Shown here one piece after another: positions 1-8,987 of a DNA stretch of 64,000 nucleotides. The DNA comes from Halomonas stenophila (lineage in GTDB: Bacteria > Pseudomonadota > Gammaproteobacteria > Pseudomonadales > Halomonadaceae). Below the pieces are notes generated by a model, which saw only the letters and a program-made list of their open reading frames with translations, had not been told where the DNA came from and did no database searches. Every line of letters begins with the position of its first letter. The first letter of the stretch is position 1. The stretch covers positions 795,383 through 859,382 of the forward strand of contig NZ_JACHXR010000001.1 in the NCBI RefSeq assembly GCF_014192275.1. Direction: 5' to 3'. The position numbers and the translations under genes are program-made.

Positions 1-201
1 CTGGTAGGAGGCCAGCATCCCGTAGGGGATGGCGATGCGCAGCATCGGCGCATAGCGCTGGATATAGAGACCGTTCTGCACGCGAAGCGGCAGAAACTCC
101 TCGTCGCTGATCTTGCCCTCGAGGTAGCGACGCATCTGGTCGCGGAACTGGGCGACGCGCTCGTCGACCAGGGTCTGATCATGGGTGTCGTAACGGTACA
201 T
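1..201 (-). CDS. Sulfite reductase hemoprotein (CysI-like), N-terminal part only
   Basis: The reverse strand from 201 encodes the first 67 residues of a protein beginning MYRYDTHDQTLVDERVAQF and continuing through LRVQNGLYIQRYAPMLRIAIPYG. This is the start of the single-subunit nitrite/sulfite reductase family (Pseudomonas CysI type), which reduces sulfite to sulfide with siroheme and a 4Fe-4S cluster in cysteine synthesis. The ATG at 199-201 has an AGGT-like ribosome site about 10 bases upstream. The rest of the gene, with all siroheme and cluster cysteines, lies beyond the left edge, so the catalytic residues cannot be checked. Identification rests on the N-terminal signature alone. Confidence 0.82.
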   Translation of the reverse strand, partial: MYRYDTHDQTLVDERVAQFRDQMRRYLEGKISDEEFLPLRVQNGLYIQRYAPMLRIAIPYGMLASYQ

Positions 202-261
202 TCAGCGCTTACCTGCAACTTGGAAGTGGCGGAGCTTGACGCCCACCTTAATGGGTCGGGG

Positions 262-280
262 TTATTCTATAAAAGAATAA
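262..280. promoter_or_regulatory. AT-rich dyad upstream of the sulfite reductase gene
   Basis: A perfect 7-bp inverted repeat (TTATTCT, loop ATAAA, AGAATAA) sits in an AT-rich pocket between the MATE stop and the sulfite reductase start, about 60 bases upstream of that start. Its AT content contrasts sharply with the flanking GC-rich coding DNA, as expected of a promoter or operator. A CysB site is a natural guess for a sulfite reductase gene, but nothing in the sequence proves it. Confidence 0.4.
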
Positions 281-327
281 ATCTTCATACTTTATATTCG
301 AAATGGAATGAGCCGTGGCATCCGACA

Positions 328-1656
328 TCATATCGCGAGTCTCAGCCACCGGCGTCGCTGCCAGATCATCACGAACCAGGCGGAGTTCAGGCAGCGATAG
401 CCGAGCTGGACCCACCAGATACCCACCAGGCCGTAGCCCAGGTGAACGCCCACCCCCCAGGCCAGCGGCAGGAACACCAGCCACTGCAGGGTCAGGGTGG
501 TGGTCATTACCGTACGATTCGCGCCGGCCCCGAGCAAGGCCTGGGCGAACACCAGGGCCGCGGCATCGAGCACGATCATCACGGCGGTGAGCTGCAGCGG
601 CACCCGCCCCATGGCGGTGAGGGCCGGCTCGTGGAGAAACAGCTCGAGCACCGCCTCGGGGAACAGGAGCATGGGCAGGGCGATCAGCGCCAGACACAGC
701 CAGGCCAGGCGCACCACCTCCCAGCCCCAGCGGTGGGCAGCGCGATGGTCCTGGCGGCCCAGCGATTCGCCGACCAGGCTCATCGCCGCCATGCCCAGTC
801 CCACCCCGGGCAGGATCAGCAGCAGCGACAGATTCACCAGCACGTGGCCCACCGCCACGCTGGCGGTACCGACCTGCCCGAGGATCCAGAACAGCACCGC
901 GTAGCCCGCCGCGAACCAGATCTGCTGGAACGAGTGGGGCGCGGCCAGGCGCAGGGTGGTGACCAGGGTCCGGGGGTAGGGCCGCCCCGCCAGGAAGCCG
1001 CTGGCGGTGGCACGGCGGAGGCTCAGCACCGCCCAGATGGCGAGTCCCGCATACAGCGAGAGGCTGGTGCCGGCCCCGGCGCCGGCGGCCCCCATGGCGG
1101 GCAGCCCCAGCCAGCCGAAGATCAGCAGCACGCTGGCCACCACGTTGACCAGGTGCATCACCAGGATGATGCGCAGGTACACGCCGGTCTGCTGGATGCC
1201 GTTCCAGTAGCCGCGGAAGCAGAAGATCATCGCCACCGGCACCAGCGACACCACGCGCCAGCGAAAGTAGGCGACGGCCTCGGCATTCACCGTCGGGTCC
1301 TGGTTGATCAGCGCCAGCAGGCGTGGCGCCTGCCACAGGCACAGCAGGGTCAGGGGCAGGGCGACGGCCAGGGCGATCGCGAGCCCGGCGTTGAGGGCCA
1401 AGGCGCGCCGGCCCCAGTCCCCCTCGCCGTGACGTCGCGCGGTCTGCGCCTGCACGCCGGACGACAGGCCGAACACCACGGCGGTGATCAAGAAGATCGC
1501 GTAGCCGCCGATGCCCACCCCGGCCAGGGGCACCTCGCCCAGCGAGCCCACCAGCGCCGCGTCGATCAGGTTGAGCAGGCTCTGGCTGAGCATGCCGCCG
1601 ATGATCGGCAGGGCGAGACGCAGGATGGTCCGGCGGCGCGGGGACTCAGGCAGCAT
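328..1656 (-). CDS. MATE family multidrug/toxin efflux protein
   Basis: A 442-residue integral membrane protein with about twelve hydrophobic segments in two similar halves, as in the MATE (NorM/DinF-like) family. These are inner-membrane antiporters that use Na+ or H+ gradients to export cationic compounds. Typical segments are LRLALPIIGGMLSQSLL near the N terminus and the internal GNGIQQTG-like turn seen here as GYWNGIQQTG. An upstream GTG at 1710 would add 18 non-hydrophobic residues; the ATG at 1656 is preferred because MATE proteins begin shortly before helix 1. It follows metH by a short gap on the same strand and may be co-transcribed. Substrate cannot be inferred. Confidence 0.85.
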   Translation of the reverse strand: MLPESPRRRTILRLALPIIGGMLSQSLLNLIDAALVGSLGEVPLAGVGIGGYAIFLITAVVFGLSSGVQAQTARRHGEGDWGRRALALNAGLAIALAVALPLTLLCLWQAPRLLALINQDPTVNAEAVAYFRWRVVSLVPVAMIFCFRGYWNGIQQTGVYLRIILVMHLVNVVASVLLIFGWLGLPAMGAAGAGAGTSLSLYAGLAIWAVLSLRRATASGFLAGRPYPRTLVTTLRLAAPHSFQQIWFAAGYAVLFWILGQVGTASVAVGHVLVNLSLLLILPGVGLGMAAMSLVGESLGRQDHRAAHRWGWEVVRLAWLCLALIALPMLLFPEAVLELFLHEPALTAMGRVPLQLTAVMIVLDAAALVFAQALLGAGANRTVMTTTLTLQWLVFLPLAWGVGVHLGYGLVGIWWVQLGYRCLNSAWFVMIWQRRRWLRLAI

Positions 1657-1719
1657 GGCACCGTCCGTCACGACCGGGGCCGGCCCCGCGCAGGGGGCCC
1701 GAGGTGACACGCCGCGCCA

Positions 1720-4700
1720 TCAGCTGGGGTCGTAGGAGAGCACCGGCGCCAGCCAGCGCTCCAGTTCGACGACCGACATGCCCTTGCGGCTGGCCAGCAC
1801 CTCGACCTGGTCGCGGGTGATCTTGCCGGTGGAGAAGTACTTCGACTGGGGGTGGGCGAAGTACCAGCCGGAGACCGCCGCGGAGGGCCACATGGCGAAG
1901 CTCTCGGTGAGCTCGAGGCCGGCGTGGGTCTCGGCCTGGAGCAGGCGGAAGAGGGTGGCCTTCTCGGTATGGTCCGGGCAGGCCGGATAGCCCGGCGCGG
2001 GGCGGATGCCCTGGTACTTCTCGGCGATCAGCGCCTCGTTGTCGAGCGTCTCGTCGGGCACATAGCCCCAGAACTCCTTGCGGACCCGCTCGTGCATGTG
2101 CTCGGCGAAGGCCTCGGCGAGCCGGTCGGCCAGCGCCTGGACCATGATGGCGTTGTAGTCATCGCCGGCGGCCTTGTAGCGGTTGGCGAGTGCCTCGACG
2201 CCGTGCCCCGCGGTCACCGCGAAGCCGCCGATCCAGTCGGGCTTGCCACTGGCCTTGGGCGCGACGAAGTCGGCCAGGCTGTAGCAGACTCCCTCGCGGT
2301 TCCTGGTGGTCTGCTGGCGGATATGGTGCAGCCGCTCGACCACCTCGGCACGGGACTCGTCGGCATAGACCTCGATGACGTCGTCATCGACACTGTTGGC
2401 GGGCCACAGGCCGATCACGCCGCGGGCCTGGATGAGGTGCTCGTCGATCATCCGCGCCAGCATGTCCTGGGCGTCGGCGAACAGGCTGCGTGCCGCCTCG
2501 CCGACCTTGTCGTCCTCGAGGATCCTCGGGTACTTGCCGGCCAGCTGCCAGCTCATGAAGAAGGGCGTCCAGTCGATGCGCTCGACCACCTTGGTCAGGT
2601 CGTAGTCATCGAAGACCTGGAGGCCCTCGAGGGCCGGCCGCGGTGGCGTGTAGTCCGCCCAGTCGATGGCCGGCTTGTGACGACGCGCCTCGGCATAGCT
2701 GATCTCCGCGGCCTTGGGGCGACGCCTGGCGTTGCGCTCGCGGACCGTCTCGTACTCGGCACGGATCTCGGCCACATAGGCCTCCTTGAGCCCCGGCGAG
2801 AGCAGCTTGCCGGCCACCCCGACGGCCCGTGAGGCATCGGTGACATAGATCACCGGGTGCTCGTAGCCCGGCTCGATCTTGACCGCGGTGTGGGCCTTGG
2901 AGGTGGTGGCCCCGCCGATCAGCAGCGGCAGCGTGAAGCCCTGGCGCTGCATCTCCTTGGCGACATGGACCATCTCGTCCAGCGACGGGGTGATCAGCCC
3001 CGACAGGCCGATGATGTCGGCGTTCTCGTCGCGGGCGGTCTGCAGGATCTTCTCCGCCGGCACCATCACGCCGAGGTCGATCACCTCGTAGTTGTTGCAC
3101 TGCAGGACCACGCCGACGATGTTCTTGCCGATATCGTGGACGTCGCCCTTGACCGTGGCCATGACGATCTTGCCCTTGGCCTGGGTGTCCTCGCTCTTCT
3201 CCGCCTCGATGTAGGGGATCAGGTAGGCCACTGCCTGCTTCATGACGCGTGCCGACTTGACCACCTGGGGCAGGAACATCTTGCCGGCGCCGAACAGGTC
3301 GCCGACCACGTTCATGCCATCCATCAGCGGCCCCTCGATCACCTCGATGGGGCGCGTGGCCCGCTGGCGGGCCAGCTCGGTATCGTCCTCGATATAGGCG
3401 GTGATGCCCTTGACCAGGGCGTGCTCGATGCGCTTCTCGACCTCCCAGCTGCGCCACTCGAGGTCTTCCTTCCTGGCGCCACCGCTGCCGTCGCCCTTGT
3501 ACTTGTCGGCGAGGTCGAGGAGCCGCTCGGTGGAGTCGCTGCGGCGATTGAGCACCACGTCCTCGACCGCCTCGCGGAGTTCCTCGGGCAGGTCGTCGTA
3601 GACCGCCAGCTGGCCGGCGTTGACGATGCCCATGGTCAGGCCGGCGCGGATGGCATGGTAGAGGAACACCGAGTGGATGGCCTCGCGCACCGGGTTGTTG
3701 CCGCGGAACGAGAAGGAGACGTTGGACACCCCGCCGGAGACCATGGCGTGGGGCAGGTGCTCGCGGATCCAGCGGGTGGCCTCGATGAAGTCCACCGCGT
3801 AATTGTCGTGTTCCTCGATGCCGGTGGCGATGGCGAAGATGTTGGGATCGAAGATGATGTCTTCCGGGGGGAAGCCGATCTCGTCGACCATCAGGCGGTA
3901 GGCGCGCTGGCAGATCTCGGTCTTGCGCGCGAAGGTGTCGGCCTGGCCCTGCTCGTCGAAGGCCATCACCACCACCGCGGCGCCGTAGCGTCGGCACTTG
4001 GTGGCCTGCTCGCGGAAGGCCGCTTCGCCTTCCTTCAGCGAGATGGAATTGACCACCGCCTTGCCCTGGATGCACTTGAGGCCGGCCTCGATGATCTCCC
4101 ACTTGGAGGAGTCGACCATGATCGGCACCCGGGCGATGTCGGGCTCGCCGGCGATCAGGTTGAGGAAGCGCACCATGGCCTCCTCGGACTCGAGCATGCC
4201 CTCGTCCATGTTGATGTCGATGACCTGGGCGCCGTTCTCCACCTGCTCGAGGGCCACCTCGAGGGCGGTGGTGTAGTCCTCTTCCTTGATCAGCCGCTTG
4301 AAGCGGGCGGAACCGGTGACGTTGGTCCGCTCGCCGACGTTGACGAACAGCGAGTCGTGCTCGATGTTGAACGGCTCGAGGCCCGACAGGCGGCAGGCCA
4401 GGGGCCGCTCCGGCAGCGGCCGCGGCGGCAGCTCGCGGATCGCCCGGTGGATGGCGGCGATATGCTCCGGCGTGCTCCCGCAACACCCGCCGATGATATT
4501 GACCAGGCCGCTGGCGGCGAACTCGGCGACGATGGTCGCCATCTCCTCGGGGGTCTGGTCGTACTCGCCGAACTCATTGGGCAGGCCGGCGTTGGGGTGG
4601 GCCGAGACGAAGGTGTCCGCCTTCTTGGCCAGCTCCTCGACGTAGGGCCGCAGCTCCTCGGCGCCCAGGGCACAGTTCAGGCCCACCGACAGCGGCCGGG

Positions 4701-5421
4701 CATGGCGCACCGAGTTCCAGAAGGCCTCGGTGGTCTGGCCCGACAGGGTGCGCCCCGAGGCGTCGGTGATGGTCCCGGAGATCATCACCGGCAGCCGCTC
4801 GCCGCGGGCCTCGAAGAGCTCCTCGAGGGCGTAGATCGCGGCCTTGGCGTTCAGGGTGTCGAAGATCGTCTCGATCAGGATCAGGTCGCTGCCGCCCTCG
4901 ATCAGCGCCTCGGCGGCCTCGCGGTAGTTGTCGCGCAGCGCATCGAAGGTGACGTTGCGCTTGGCGGGGTCGTTGACGTCCGGGGACAGCGAGGCCGTGC
5001 GCGAGGTCGGCCCCAGCACCCCGGCGACGTAGCGGGGCACGCCGGTCTCCTCGGCCACGGCGTCGCAGGCCGCGCGCGCCAGCCGGGCCGATTCGCGGTT
5101 GAGCTCGGGGACCAGCGCCTCCATGCCGTAGTCGGCCTGGGACAGTCGCGTGCTGTTGAAGGTGTTGGTCTCGACGATGTCGGCCCCGGCCAGCAGATAG
5201 TCCCGATGGATCCGCGTGACCAGGTCCGGGCAGGTCAGCGCCAGCAGGTCGTTGTTGCCCTTGAGGTCGCTGGGCCAGTCCGCAAAGCGCTCGCCGCGAA
5301 ACTCCTCCTCGGACAGTGCCGCGTTCTGCAGCATGGTGCCCATGCCTCCGTCCAGCATCAGGATATGCTGGCCGAGGCGTTCGGTAAGCGTGGCGGTCAG
5401 GGGAGTCGGGACGGCAGCCAT
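1720..5421 (-). CDS. metH: Cobalamin-dependent methionine synthase MetH
   Basis: Transfers a methyl group from 5-methyltetrahydrofolate via cobalamin to homocysteine, giving methionine, in the cytosol. All four modules are present in a 1233-residue protein. The homocysteine domain has zinc ligands in GLNCALGA (about residue 250) and GGCCGS (about 313-314). The pterin-binding domain begins near ERTNVTGS. The B12 domain has the cobalt-ligand histidine in GDVHDIGKN (about residue 760). The C-terminal AdoMet reactivation domain contains [15 protein letters not shown]. Length matches the family. An in-frame TTG at 5433 precedes the chosen ATG; a GGAG lies 13 bases before the ATG. It diverges from nfuA across a 339-bp spacer. 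Confidence 0.97.
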   Translation of the reverse strand: MAAVPTPLTATLTERLGQHILMLDGGMGTMLQNAALSEEEFRGERFADWPSDLKGNNDLLALTCPDLVTRIHRDYLLAGADIVETNTFNSTRLSQADYGMEALVPELNRESARLARAACDAVAEETGVPRYVAGVLGPTSRTASLSPDVNDPAKRNVTFDALRDNYREAAEALIEGGSDLILIETIFDTLNAKAAIYALEELFEARGERLPVMISGTITDASGRTLSGQTTEAFWNSVRHARPLSVGLNCALGAEELRPYVEELAKKADTFVSAHPNAGLPNEFGEYDQTPEEMATIVAEFAASGLVNIIGGCCGSTPEHIAAIHRAIRELPPRPLPERPLACRLSGLEPFNIEHDSLFVNVGERTNVTGSARFKRLIKEEDYTTALEVALEQVENGAQVIDINMDEGMLESEEAMVRFLNLIAGEPDIARVPIMVDSSKWEIIEAGLKCIQGKAVVNSISLKEGEAAFREQATKCRRYGAAVVVMAFDEQGQADTFARKTEICQRAYRLMVDEIGFPPEDIIFDPNIFAIATGIEEHDNYAVDFIEATRWIREHLPHAMVSGGVSNVSFSFRGNNPVREAIHSVFLYHAIRAGLTMGIVNAGQLAVYDDLPEELREAVEDVVLNRRSDSTERLLDLADKYKGDGSGGARKEDLEWRSWEVEKRIEHALVKGITAYIEDDTELARQRATRPIEVIEGPLMDGMNVVGDLFGAGKMFLPQVVKSARVMKQAVAYLIPYIEAEKSEDTQAKGKIVMATVKGDVHDIGKNIVGVVLQCNNYEVIDLGVMVPAEKILQTARDENADIIGLSGLITPSLDEMVHVAKEMQRQGFTLPLLIGGATTSKAHTAVKIEPGYEHPVIYVTDASRAVGVAGKLLSPGLKEAYVAEIRAEYETVRERNARRRPKAAEISYAEARRHKPAIDWADYTPPRPALEGLQVFDDYDLTKVVERIDWTPFFMSWQLAGKYPRILEDDKVGEAARSLFADAQDMLARMIDEHLIQARGVIGLWPANSVDDDVIEVYADESRAEVVERLHHIRQQTTRNREGVCYSLADFVAPKASGKPDWIGGFAVTAGHGVEALANRYKAAGDDYNAIMVQALADRLAEAFAEHMHERVRKEFWGYVPDETLDNEALIAEKYQGIRPAPGYPACPDHTEKATLFRLLQAETHAGLELTESFAMWPSAAVSGWYFAHPQSKYFSTGKITRDQVEVLASRKGMSVVELERWLAPVLSYDPS

Positions 5422-5760
5422 GGGTCGGGTCAATCTCCAGCGTGAAGGCGTCGGGGCGCATCGACGGCGCGGCGCCTGAGGCGTCTTGTCATTCGAGGCG
5501 GCCGTCGAGAGTCGGCGGGGCGAGGCCCCGGGACAAAGCCGTCATGATAGCAAAAGCCGGCGTGCGGCGGCAGGGGGCCTAGGGCGCGTTAATCATCGCA
5601 CGCCATCGGCGGACGATGGTTAACGCGCCCTAAAACCCAGCAAAACACTCGGGATTGTCTCGCGCAGGCCACTCGCTTACCATGGGCCTATCACCTCATT
5701 TGCGGCCTTCGGTCGCGGCGGTCGGCACCGCAGCGGCCCGGCTCGAACAGCGAGAGCATC
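5422..5760. other. Divergent metH/nfuA spacer
   Basis: This 339-bp stretch has no convincing gene. It must hold the promoters for metH (minus) and nfuA (plus). It contains one striking 51-bp palindrome (5581-5631, listed separately). No B12-box or other recognisable riboswitch core was seen upstream of metH. Confidence 0.6.
5581..5631. repeat. Palindrome with 18-bp arms in the metH/nfuA spacer
   Basis: The arms at 5581-5598 and 5614-5631 are inverted copies (AGGGCGCGTTAATCATCG against CGATGGTTAACGCGCCCT) with one mismatch and a 15-base loop. It lies between two divergent genes, so it is not where a terminator for either would be. Dispersed REP-like repeat or operator are both possible; no second copy was found in the window. 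Confidence 0.6.
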
Positions 5761-6351
5761 ATGAGCGACAGCATCCAGATTACCGACAGTGCCCAGGACT
5801 ACCTCGCCGAACTGCTGGCCAAGCAGAGCGTCGAGGGAATCGCCGTGCGCATCTTCATCACCCAGCCCGGCACGCCCTATGCCGAGACCTGCCTGGCCTA
5901 CTGCCGGCCCGGCGAGGAGGAGCCCAGCGACGAGCGCCTCGAGCTCGACAAGATCGCGGTCTACCTGGACAAGCACAGCCTGCCCTTCCTCGAGGAGGCG
6001 GTGGTCGACTTCAATGCCGACCGCATGGGCGGCCAGCTGACCATCAAGGCCCCCAACGCCAAGATGCCCAAGGTCAATGCCGACAGCCCGCTGGCCGACC
6101 GGGTCAACTACGTGCTCTACAGCGAGATCAATCCGGGGCTCGCGGCCCACGGTGGCGAGATCAAGCTGGTCGAGCTCACCGAGGAGCAGGTGGCCGTGCT
6201 GGCCTTCGGCGGCGGCTGCCAGGGCTGCGCCGCCGTGGACCTGACCCTCAAGGAGGGCGTCGAGAAGACCCTGATGGAGCGCATCCCGGAGCTGGCCGGC
6301 ATCCGCGACGTCACCGACCATACCGACACCACCAACGCCTACTACCGCTAG
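5761..6351 (+). CDS. nfuA: Fe-S biogenesis protein NfuA
   Basis: A 196-residue Fe-S cluster carrier that accepts a 4Fe-4S cluster and passes it to client enzymes, especially under oxidative stress or iron limitation. The N-terminal domain is a degenerate A-type scaffold (residues 1-95, with YCRPGEEEP). The C-terminal Nfu domain carries the essential CxxC in [11 protein letters not shown] at Cys153 and Cys156. Length and both domains match Escherichia coli NfuA. The start follows a GAGAG-type ribosome site. It is transcribed divergently from metH and converges on the KfrA-like gene across a palindromic repeat that probably ends both transcripts. Confidence 0.96.
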   Translation: MSDSIQITDSAQDYLAELLAKQSVEGIAVRIFITQPGTPYAETCLAYCRPGEEEPSDERLELDKIAVYLDKHSLPFLEEAVVDFNADRMGGQLTIKAPNAKMPKVNADSPLADRVNYVLYSEINPGLAAHGGEIKLVELTEEQVAVLAFGGGCQGCAAVDLTLKEGVEKTLMERIPELAGIRDVTDHTDTTNAYYR

Positions 6352-6437
6352 GAAACCCTGATTTGCTGCTGCGCTCGATAGGCCGGCCGCCGGCGGCAAC
6401 CGGCCTATCTTCGCTCGCGACGCAAATCAGCGCTTCC
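6352..6437. repeat. Imperfect palindromic element between nfuA and the kfrA-like gene
   Basis: An 86-bp near-palindrome begins right after the nfuA stop. Outer arms start GGAA and read through CTGATTTGC at 6358-6366 against GCAAATCAG at 6422-6430. Inner arms run into TAGGCCGG/CCGGCCTA around a GC-rich loop. It separates converging genes and could act as a bidirectional terminator. The inner words GCGCTCGATAG and GCGAGCGAAGA recur in the palindromic repeat at the right end of the window (63738-63996), which suggests a dispersed repeat family. Confidence 0.65.
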
Positions 6438-6441
6438 TTGC

Positions 6442-7500
6442 TTAGCTCTCGGCACTATCTGCCTTCTCGGGCCCCGCGCTAGCGGGGCCCGCGCCGTTTT
6501 CGGTCGTGTCGCTCAGCTGCGCCTGGGTCTCGCGGATCGTCTCCAGCGACGACCAGAGGCGATCCTCGAGCTGTTTCTCCAGCTTCTCCACGCGGAACTG
6601 ACGCGAGGCCAGGGCCGCCTGGGCATCCTCCAGTCGGGCCGCGAGGCGGGCCCGCTCCTGATCCAGGCTCGTCCGGGCGGTCTCGGCGTCTCGGCGCGTC
6701 TGCTCCTCACCACGCCGCCGTTTCTCTTCCTTCTGTAGCGCCTCGCGCAGCGTCTGTTGCTCCGCCTGCGCCGCCTCGAGGCGTTTCTCCAGGCGCTCGG
6801 CGCGCGACGCCTGGGCCTTCTCGGCGGCCTGCCGTTCCTGCCGAGCCTCGTCGACCAGGCCCATCAGGCGCGCCTCGGCGGCTTCGTGACGCTGCTCTTC
6901 CTGAGCCAGCCGCGCCTGATGCGCCGCGTCCTTCTCTTCCTGCGCCTGGCGATGGGCCTGTGCCTGGCGCTCGAGCTCGCCCTGCAGTTCGTCCAGCCGC
7001 GTCTCGAGGCGGCCGCGGGTCTCGCGCCGGCGAGCCTCGGCGACCTGGAGGGCATCGTGGTCGGCCTGCAGGCGAGCGAGCTCGGCGGTCTGCTCGGTAA
7101 GCCGCTCCTCGGTGCGCGTCAGGTGCGCGGACAGGGCGGTCTCCCGCTGCTCGGCATCCTCGGCGCGGCGCTCGGCGGCGGCGACGCTCTCCCGCGCCTC
7201 GGCCACCTTGTCGTCGGCCTCGCGGCGATAGTGGGCCAGTGCCTCGTTGGCGCTCTCCTGGGCCTGTTGCCAGAGCGTCTCGGCAAGCTCCTGCAGGGCG
7301 GCCGGCATGCCCCGCGGCGGGGGCACGTCCCGGTTCTCCTCGCGACGCTTGCGCCACTCCCGGAGGTGTTCGCTGATGGTGGTGAAGCTGCCGGTGCCCA
7401 GCGCCTCGCGGATCTTCTGCACGCTGGGCGCCTCGCCCCTGGCCATCAGGGTGTCGATCGCCCGCTGCACATCCTCGTACTGCACCCCGCTGCGTGCCAT
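6442..7500 (-). CDS. KfrA-like N-terminal DNA-binding domain protein with long coiled coil
   Basis: A 352-residue protein. Residues 1-120 (YEDVQRAIDTLMARGEAPSV, ALGTGSFTTISEHLREWR) match the KfrA-type DNA-binding domain known from plasmid partition and stability loci. Residues of about 85-330 form an almost uninterrupted Ala/Glu/Arg/Gln coiled coil, as in KfrA, where it mediates multimerisation. KfrA proteins bind operators in their own promoter, and a large AT-rich palindrome lies just upstream at 7583-7620. The gene diverges from a tyrosine recombinase. A chromosomal gene-regulatory or nucleoid-structuring role, or a relic of an integrated plasmid, are both possible. The start ATG at 7498-7500 has AAGGAGAA eight bases upstream. 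Confidence 0.85.
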   Translation of the reverse strand: MARSGVQYEDVQRAIDTLMARGEAPSVQKIREALGTGSFTTISEHLREWRKRREENRDVPPPRGMPAALQELAETLWQQAQESANEALAHYRREADDKVAEARESVAAAERRAEDAEQRETALSAHLTRTEERLTEQTAELARLQADHDALQVAEARRRETRGRLETRLDELQGELERQAQAHRQAQEEKDAAHQARLAQEEQRHEAAEARLMGLVDEARQERQAAEKAQASRAERLEKRLEAAQAEQQTLREALQKEEKRRRGEEQTRRDAETARTSLDQERARLAARLEDAQAALASRQFRVEKLEKQLEDRLWSSLETIRETQAQLSDTTENGAGPASAGPEKADSAES

Positions 7501-7582
7501 GCCGTTCTCCTTGCCTGCTGACTCGCCTCCCCGGAGGCGTCGCCGATGGGCGCAGCATACCCCGCTCCGGCAGGGAAATAAA

Positions 7583-7620
7583 GATAATTACATATTACGT
7601 TGTACGTAATTTACATTATC
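7583..7620. promoter_or_regulatory. 38-bp AT-rich palindrome, candidate KfrA-like operator
   Basis: Nested inverted repeats: inner ATTACG (7594-7599) and CGTAAT (7605-7610) around TTGTA, outer GATAAT (7583-7588) and ATTATC (7615-7620). It lies 83 bases upstream of the kfrA-like start in an AT-rich island in GC-rich DNA. KfrA family proteins repress their own promoters through such sites, so it is the best candidate operator here. It may also overlap the recombinase promoter. Confidence 0.55.
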
Positions 7621-7631
7621 CTATTGATAGA

Positions 7632-7663
7632 AAAATCAAGATTACGCGGCTTATCTTGATTTT
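7632..7663. promoter_or_regulatory. Perfect 11-bp inverted repeat in the kfrA/recombinase spacer
   Basis: AAAATCAAGAT (7632-7642) and ATCTTGATTTT (7653-7663) flank a 10-base centre. The right arm plus T-run could act as a terminator for an upstream plus-strand transcript, or the pair could be an operator or a recombinase-binding dyad. Confidence 0.5.
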
Positions 7664-7674
7664 CGGGGTCGCCA

Positions 7675-7691
7675 CGGGGACACTGTCCCCG
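7675..7691. repeat. Short GC palindrome CGGGGAC-ACT-GTCCCCG
   Basis: A perfect 7-bp stem with a 3-base loop follows the two AT-rich palindromes, 58 bases before the recombinase start. GGGGACACTGTCCCC-like words occur as dispersed REP-type hairpins in many proteobacteria; the role here is unknown. Confidence 0.5.
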
Positions 7692-7748
7692 GCCGTCAGG
7701 CAGCGTGTCGCACACGGAAGCACGAAAGAGAGAAGGGAGAGGTGAGGG

Positions 7749-8960
7749 ATGTCGGAGACCGTCATGGGGCAGGAAGTGGTGCAGGGACTGTACGAGGCGG
7801 CGCCCGACCTGCCTGCCGAGTCGTCCCCCCGGGGCGCCAGCCATATCGCCGCCCGCGACGACATCGAGGCGGTGGCCCTGTGGCTCGCCGAGTACCGGGC
7901 CAGCCCCAATACCCGGCGCGCCTACCGTCGCGAGGCCGAGCGCCTGCTGCTGTGGCTGGCGACCCGGGAGCTGGGGCTCGCCGAGGTGCGCCGCGACCAC
8001 CTCGACGCCTTCGAGGCCTTCCTCGGCGACCCCCGGCCCCGGGAGCGCTGGGTGGGGGCGACGCGGCCGCGCCGCGACCCTCGTTGGCGCCCCTTCCGCG
8101 GCCCGCTGTCACCGGCCAGCCGGCGCCAGAGCCTGGTCATCCTGCAGGGGCTGTTCGCCTGGCTGGCCGAGGCGGGCTGGATCGCCCACAACCCCTTCCG
8201 GCTGATGCGCGACAAGCGGCGTCGCCTGGATAACCGCCAGTCGCGGATCGAGCGCTACCTGGAACGCCCGCTGTGGGACTGGCTCTGGCAGTGGCTCGCG
8301 CGCGAGCCACCGGAAGGCGCCTCGCCACGCACGCGCTTCGAGATCGCGCGCCGCCGCCTGGTGTTCGGCTTCGCCTACCTGCTGGCCCCTCGGATCTCGG
8401 AGATGGCGGCGGCCCGCATGAGTGACTTCCAGCGGCGCGAGGGGCGTTGGTGGTGGGACGTGGTGGGGAAGGGCGGCAAGGCGGCGCGCATCCCGGTGCC
8501 CCCGGACATGATGCGCCTGCTCGGCGACTGGCGAGGCCACCTCGGCCTCGCCCCCGAGCCCGGCCCGGACGAGGCCGCGCCGCTGCTGCGGGGGCTGGAC
8601 GGTCGCCGCGGCCTGGGCGAGAACCGGCTGTACCGGCTGATGCGCGGCGTCTTCGACGAGGCCGCCGTGGCCCTGGCGGTCGAACTCGGTGACGCGGCGG
8701 GGCGGGAGGTGGCCCAGCTGCGACGGGCCACGCCCCACTGGCTTCGCCACACGGCCCTGACCCACCAGGCCCAGGCCGGGATCGAGCTGCGCTACCTCGC
8801 CGAGACGGCGCGCCATTCCCGGCTCGATACCACGGCCCGCTACCTGCATGCCGAGGACGCGGAGTGGCATCGCCAGCAGGCCCGGCACGGGCTGTCGGGC
8901 GGCGGGTCAGTCGAGCAGGCCGGCAAGGGGGCGGACGAGGGCGGCTCCCGGACGTTATAA
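7749..8960 (+). CDS. Tyrosine recombinase / site-specific integrase
   Basis: A 403-residue phage-integrase-type recombinase. The N-terminal core-binding domain (about 35-160) contains YRASPNTRRAYRREAERLL. The catalytic domain has the full set of residues: Arg215 (LLAPRISEM), Lys241 or Lys244 (VGKGGKAARIPV), His330 and Arg333 (PHWLRHTALT), His356 (ARHSRLDTT) and the nucleophile Tyr365 (TARYLHAED). It should cut and rejoin DNA via a 3'-phosphotyrosine. The gene diverges from the KfrA-like gene and ends 27 bases before sufE. No phage or integron cargo is beside it, so it may be a resident chromosomal recombinase or a plasmid relic. The ATG follows GGTGAGGG. Confidence 0.93.
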   Translation: MSETVMGQEVVQGLYEAAPDLPAESSPRGASHIAARDDIEAVALWLAEYRASPNTRRAYRREAERLLLWLATRELGLAEVRRDHLDAFEAFLGDPRPRERWVGATRPRRDPRWRPFRGPLSPASRRQSLVILQGLFAWLAEAGWIAHNPFRLMRDKRRRLDNRQSRIERYLERPLWDWLWQWLAREPPEGASPRTRFEIARRRLVFGFAYLLAPRISEMAAARMSDFQRREGRWWWDVVGKGGKAARIPVPPDMMRLLGDWRGHLGLAPEPGPDEAAPLLRGLDGRRGLGENRLYRLMRGVFDEAAVALAVELGDAAGREVAQLRRATPHWLRHTALTHQAQAGIELRYLAETARHSRLDTTARYLHAEDAEWHRQQARHGLSGGGSVEQAGKGADEGGSRTL

Positions 8961-8987
8961 TCGCGACCACCACATCGAGGAGTTCCC

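Noticed and set aside
2857..5445. An open frame of 862 codons on the plus strand opposite metH
   Set aside because: It is a codon-bias shadow of metH: low-complexity, no domain, no ribosome site, while metH is complete on the other strand. The same applies to long plus-strand frames opposite the MATE, transglutaminase, gor, tamB, tolA and aspS genes.
5422..5580. Cobalamin riboswitch upstream of metH
   Set aside because: Looked for the conserved B12 box and a long structured leader; none was recognised, and many MetH genes lack one.
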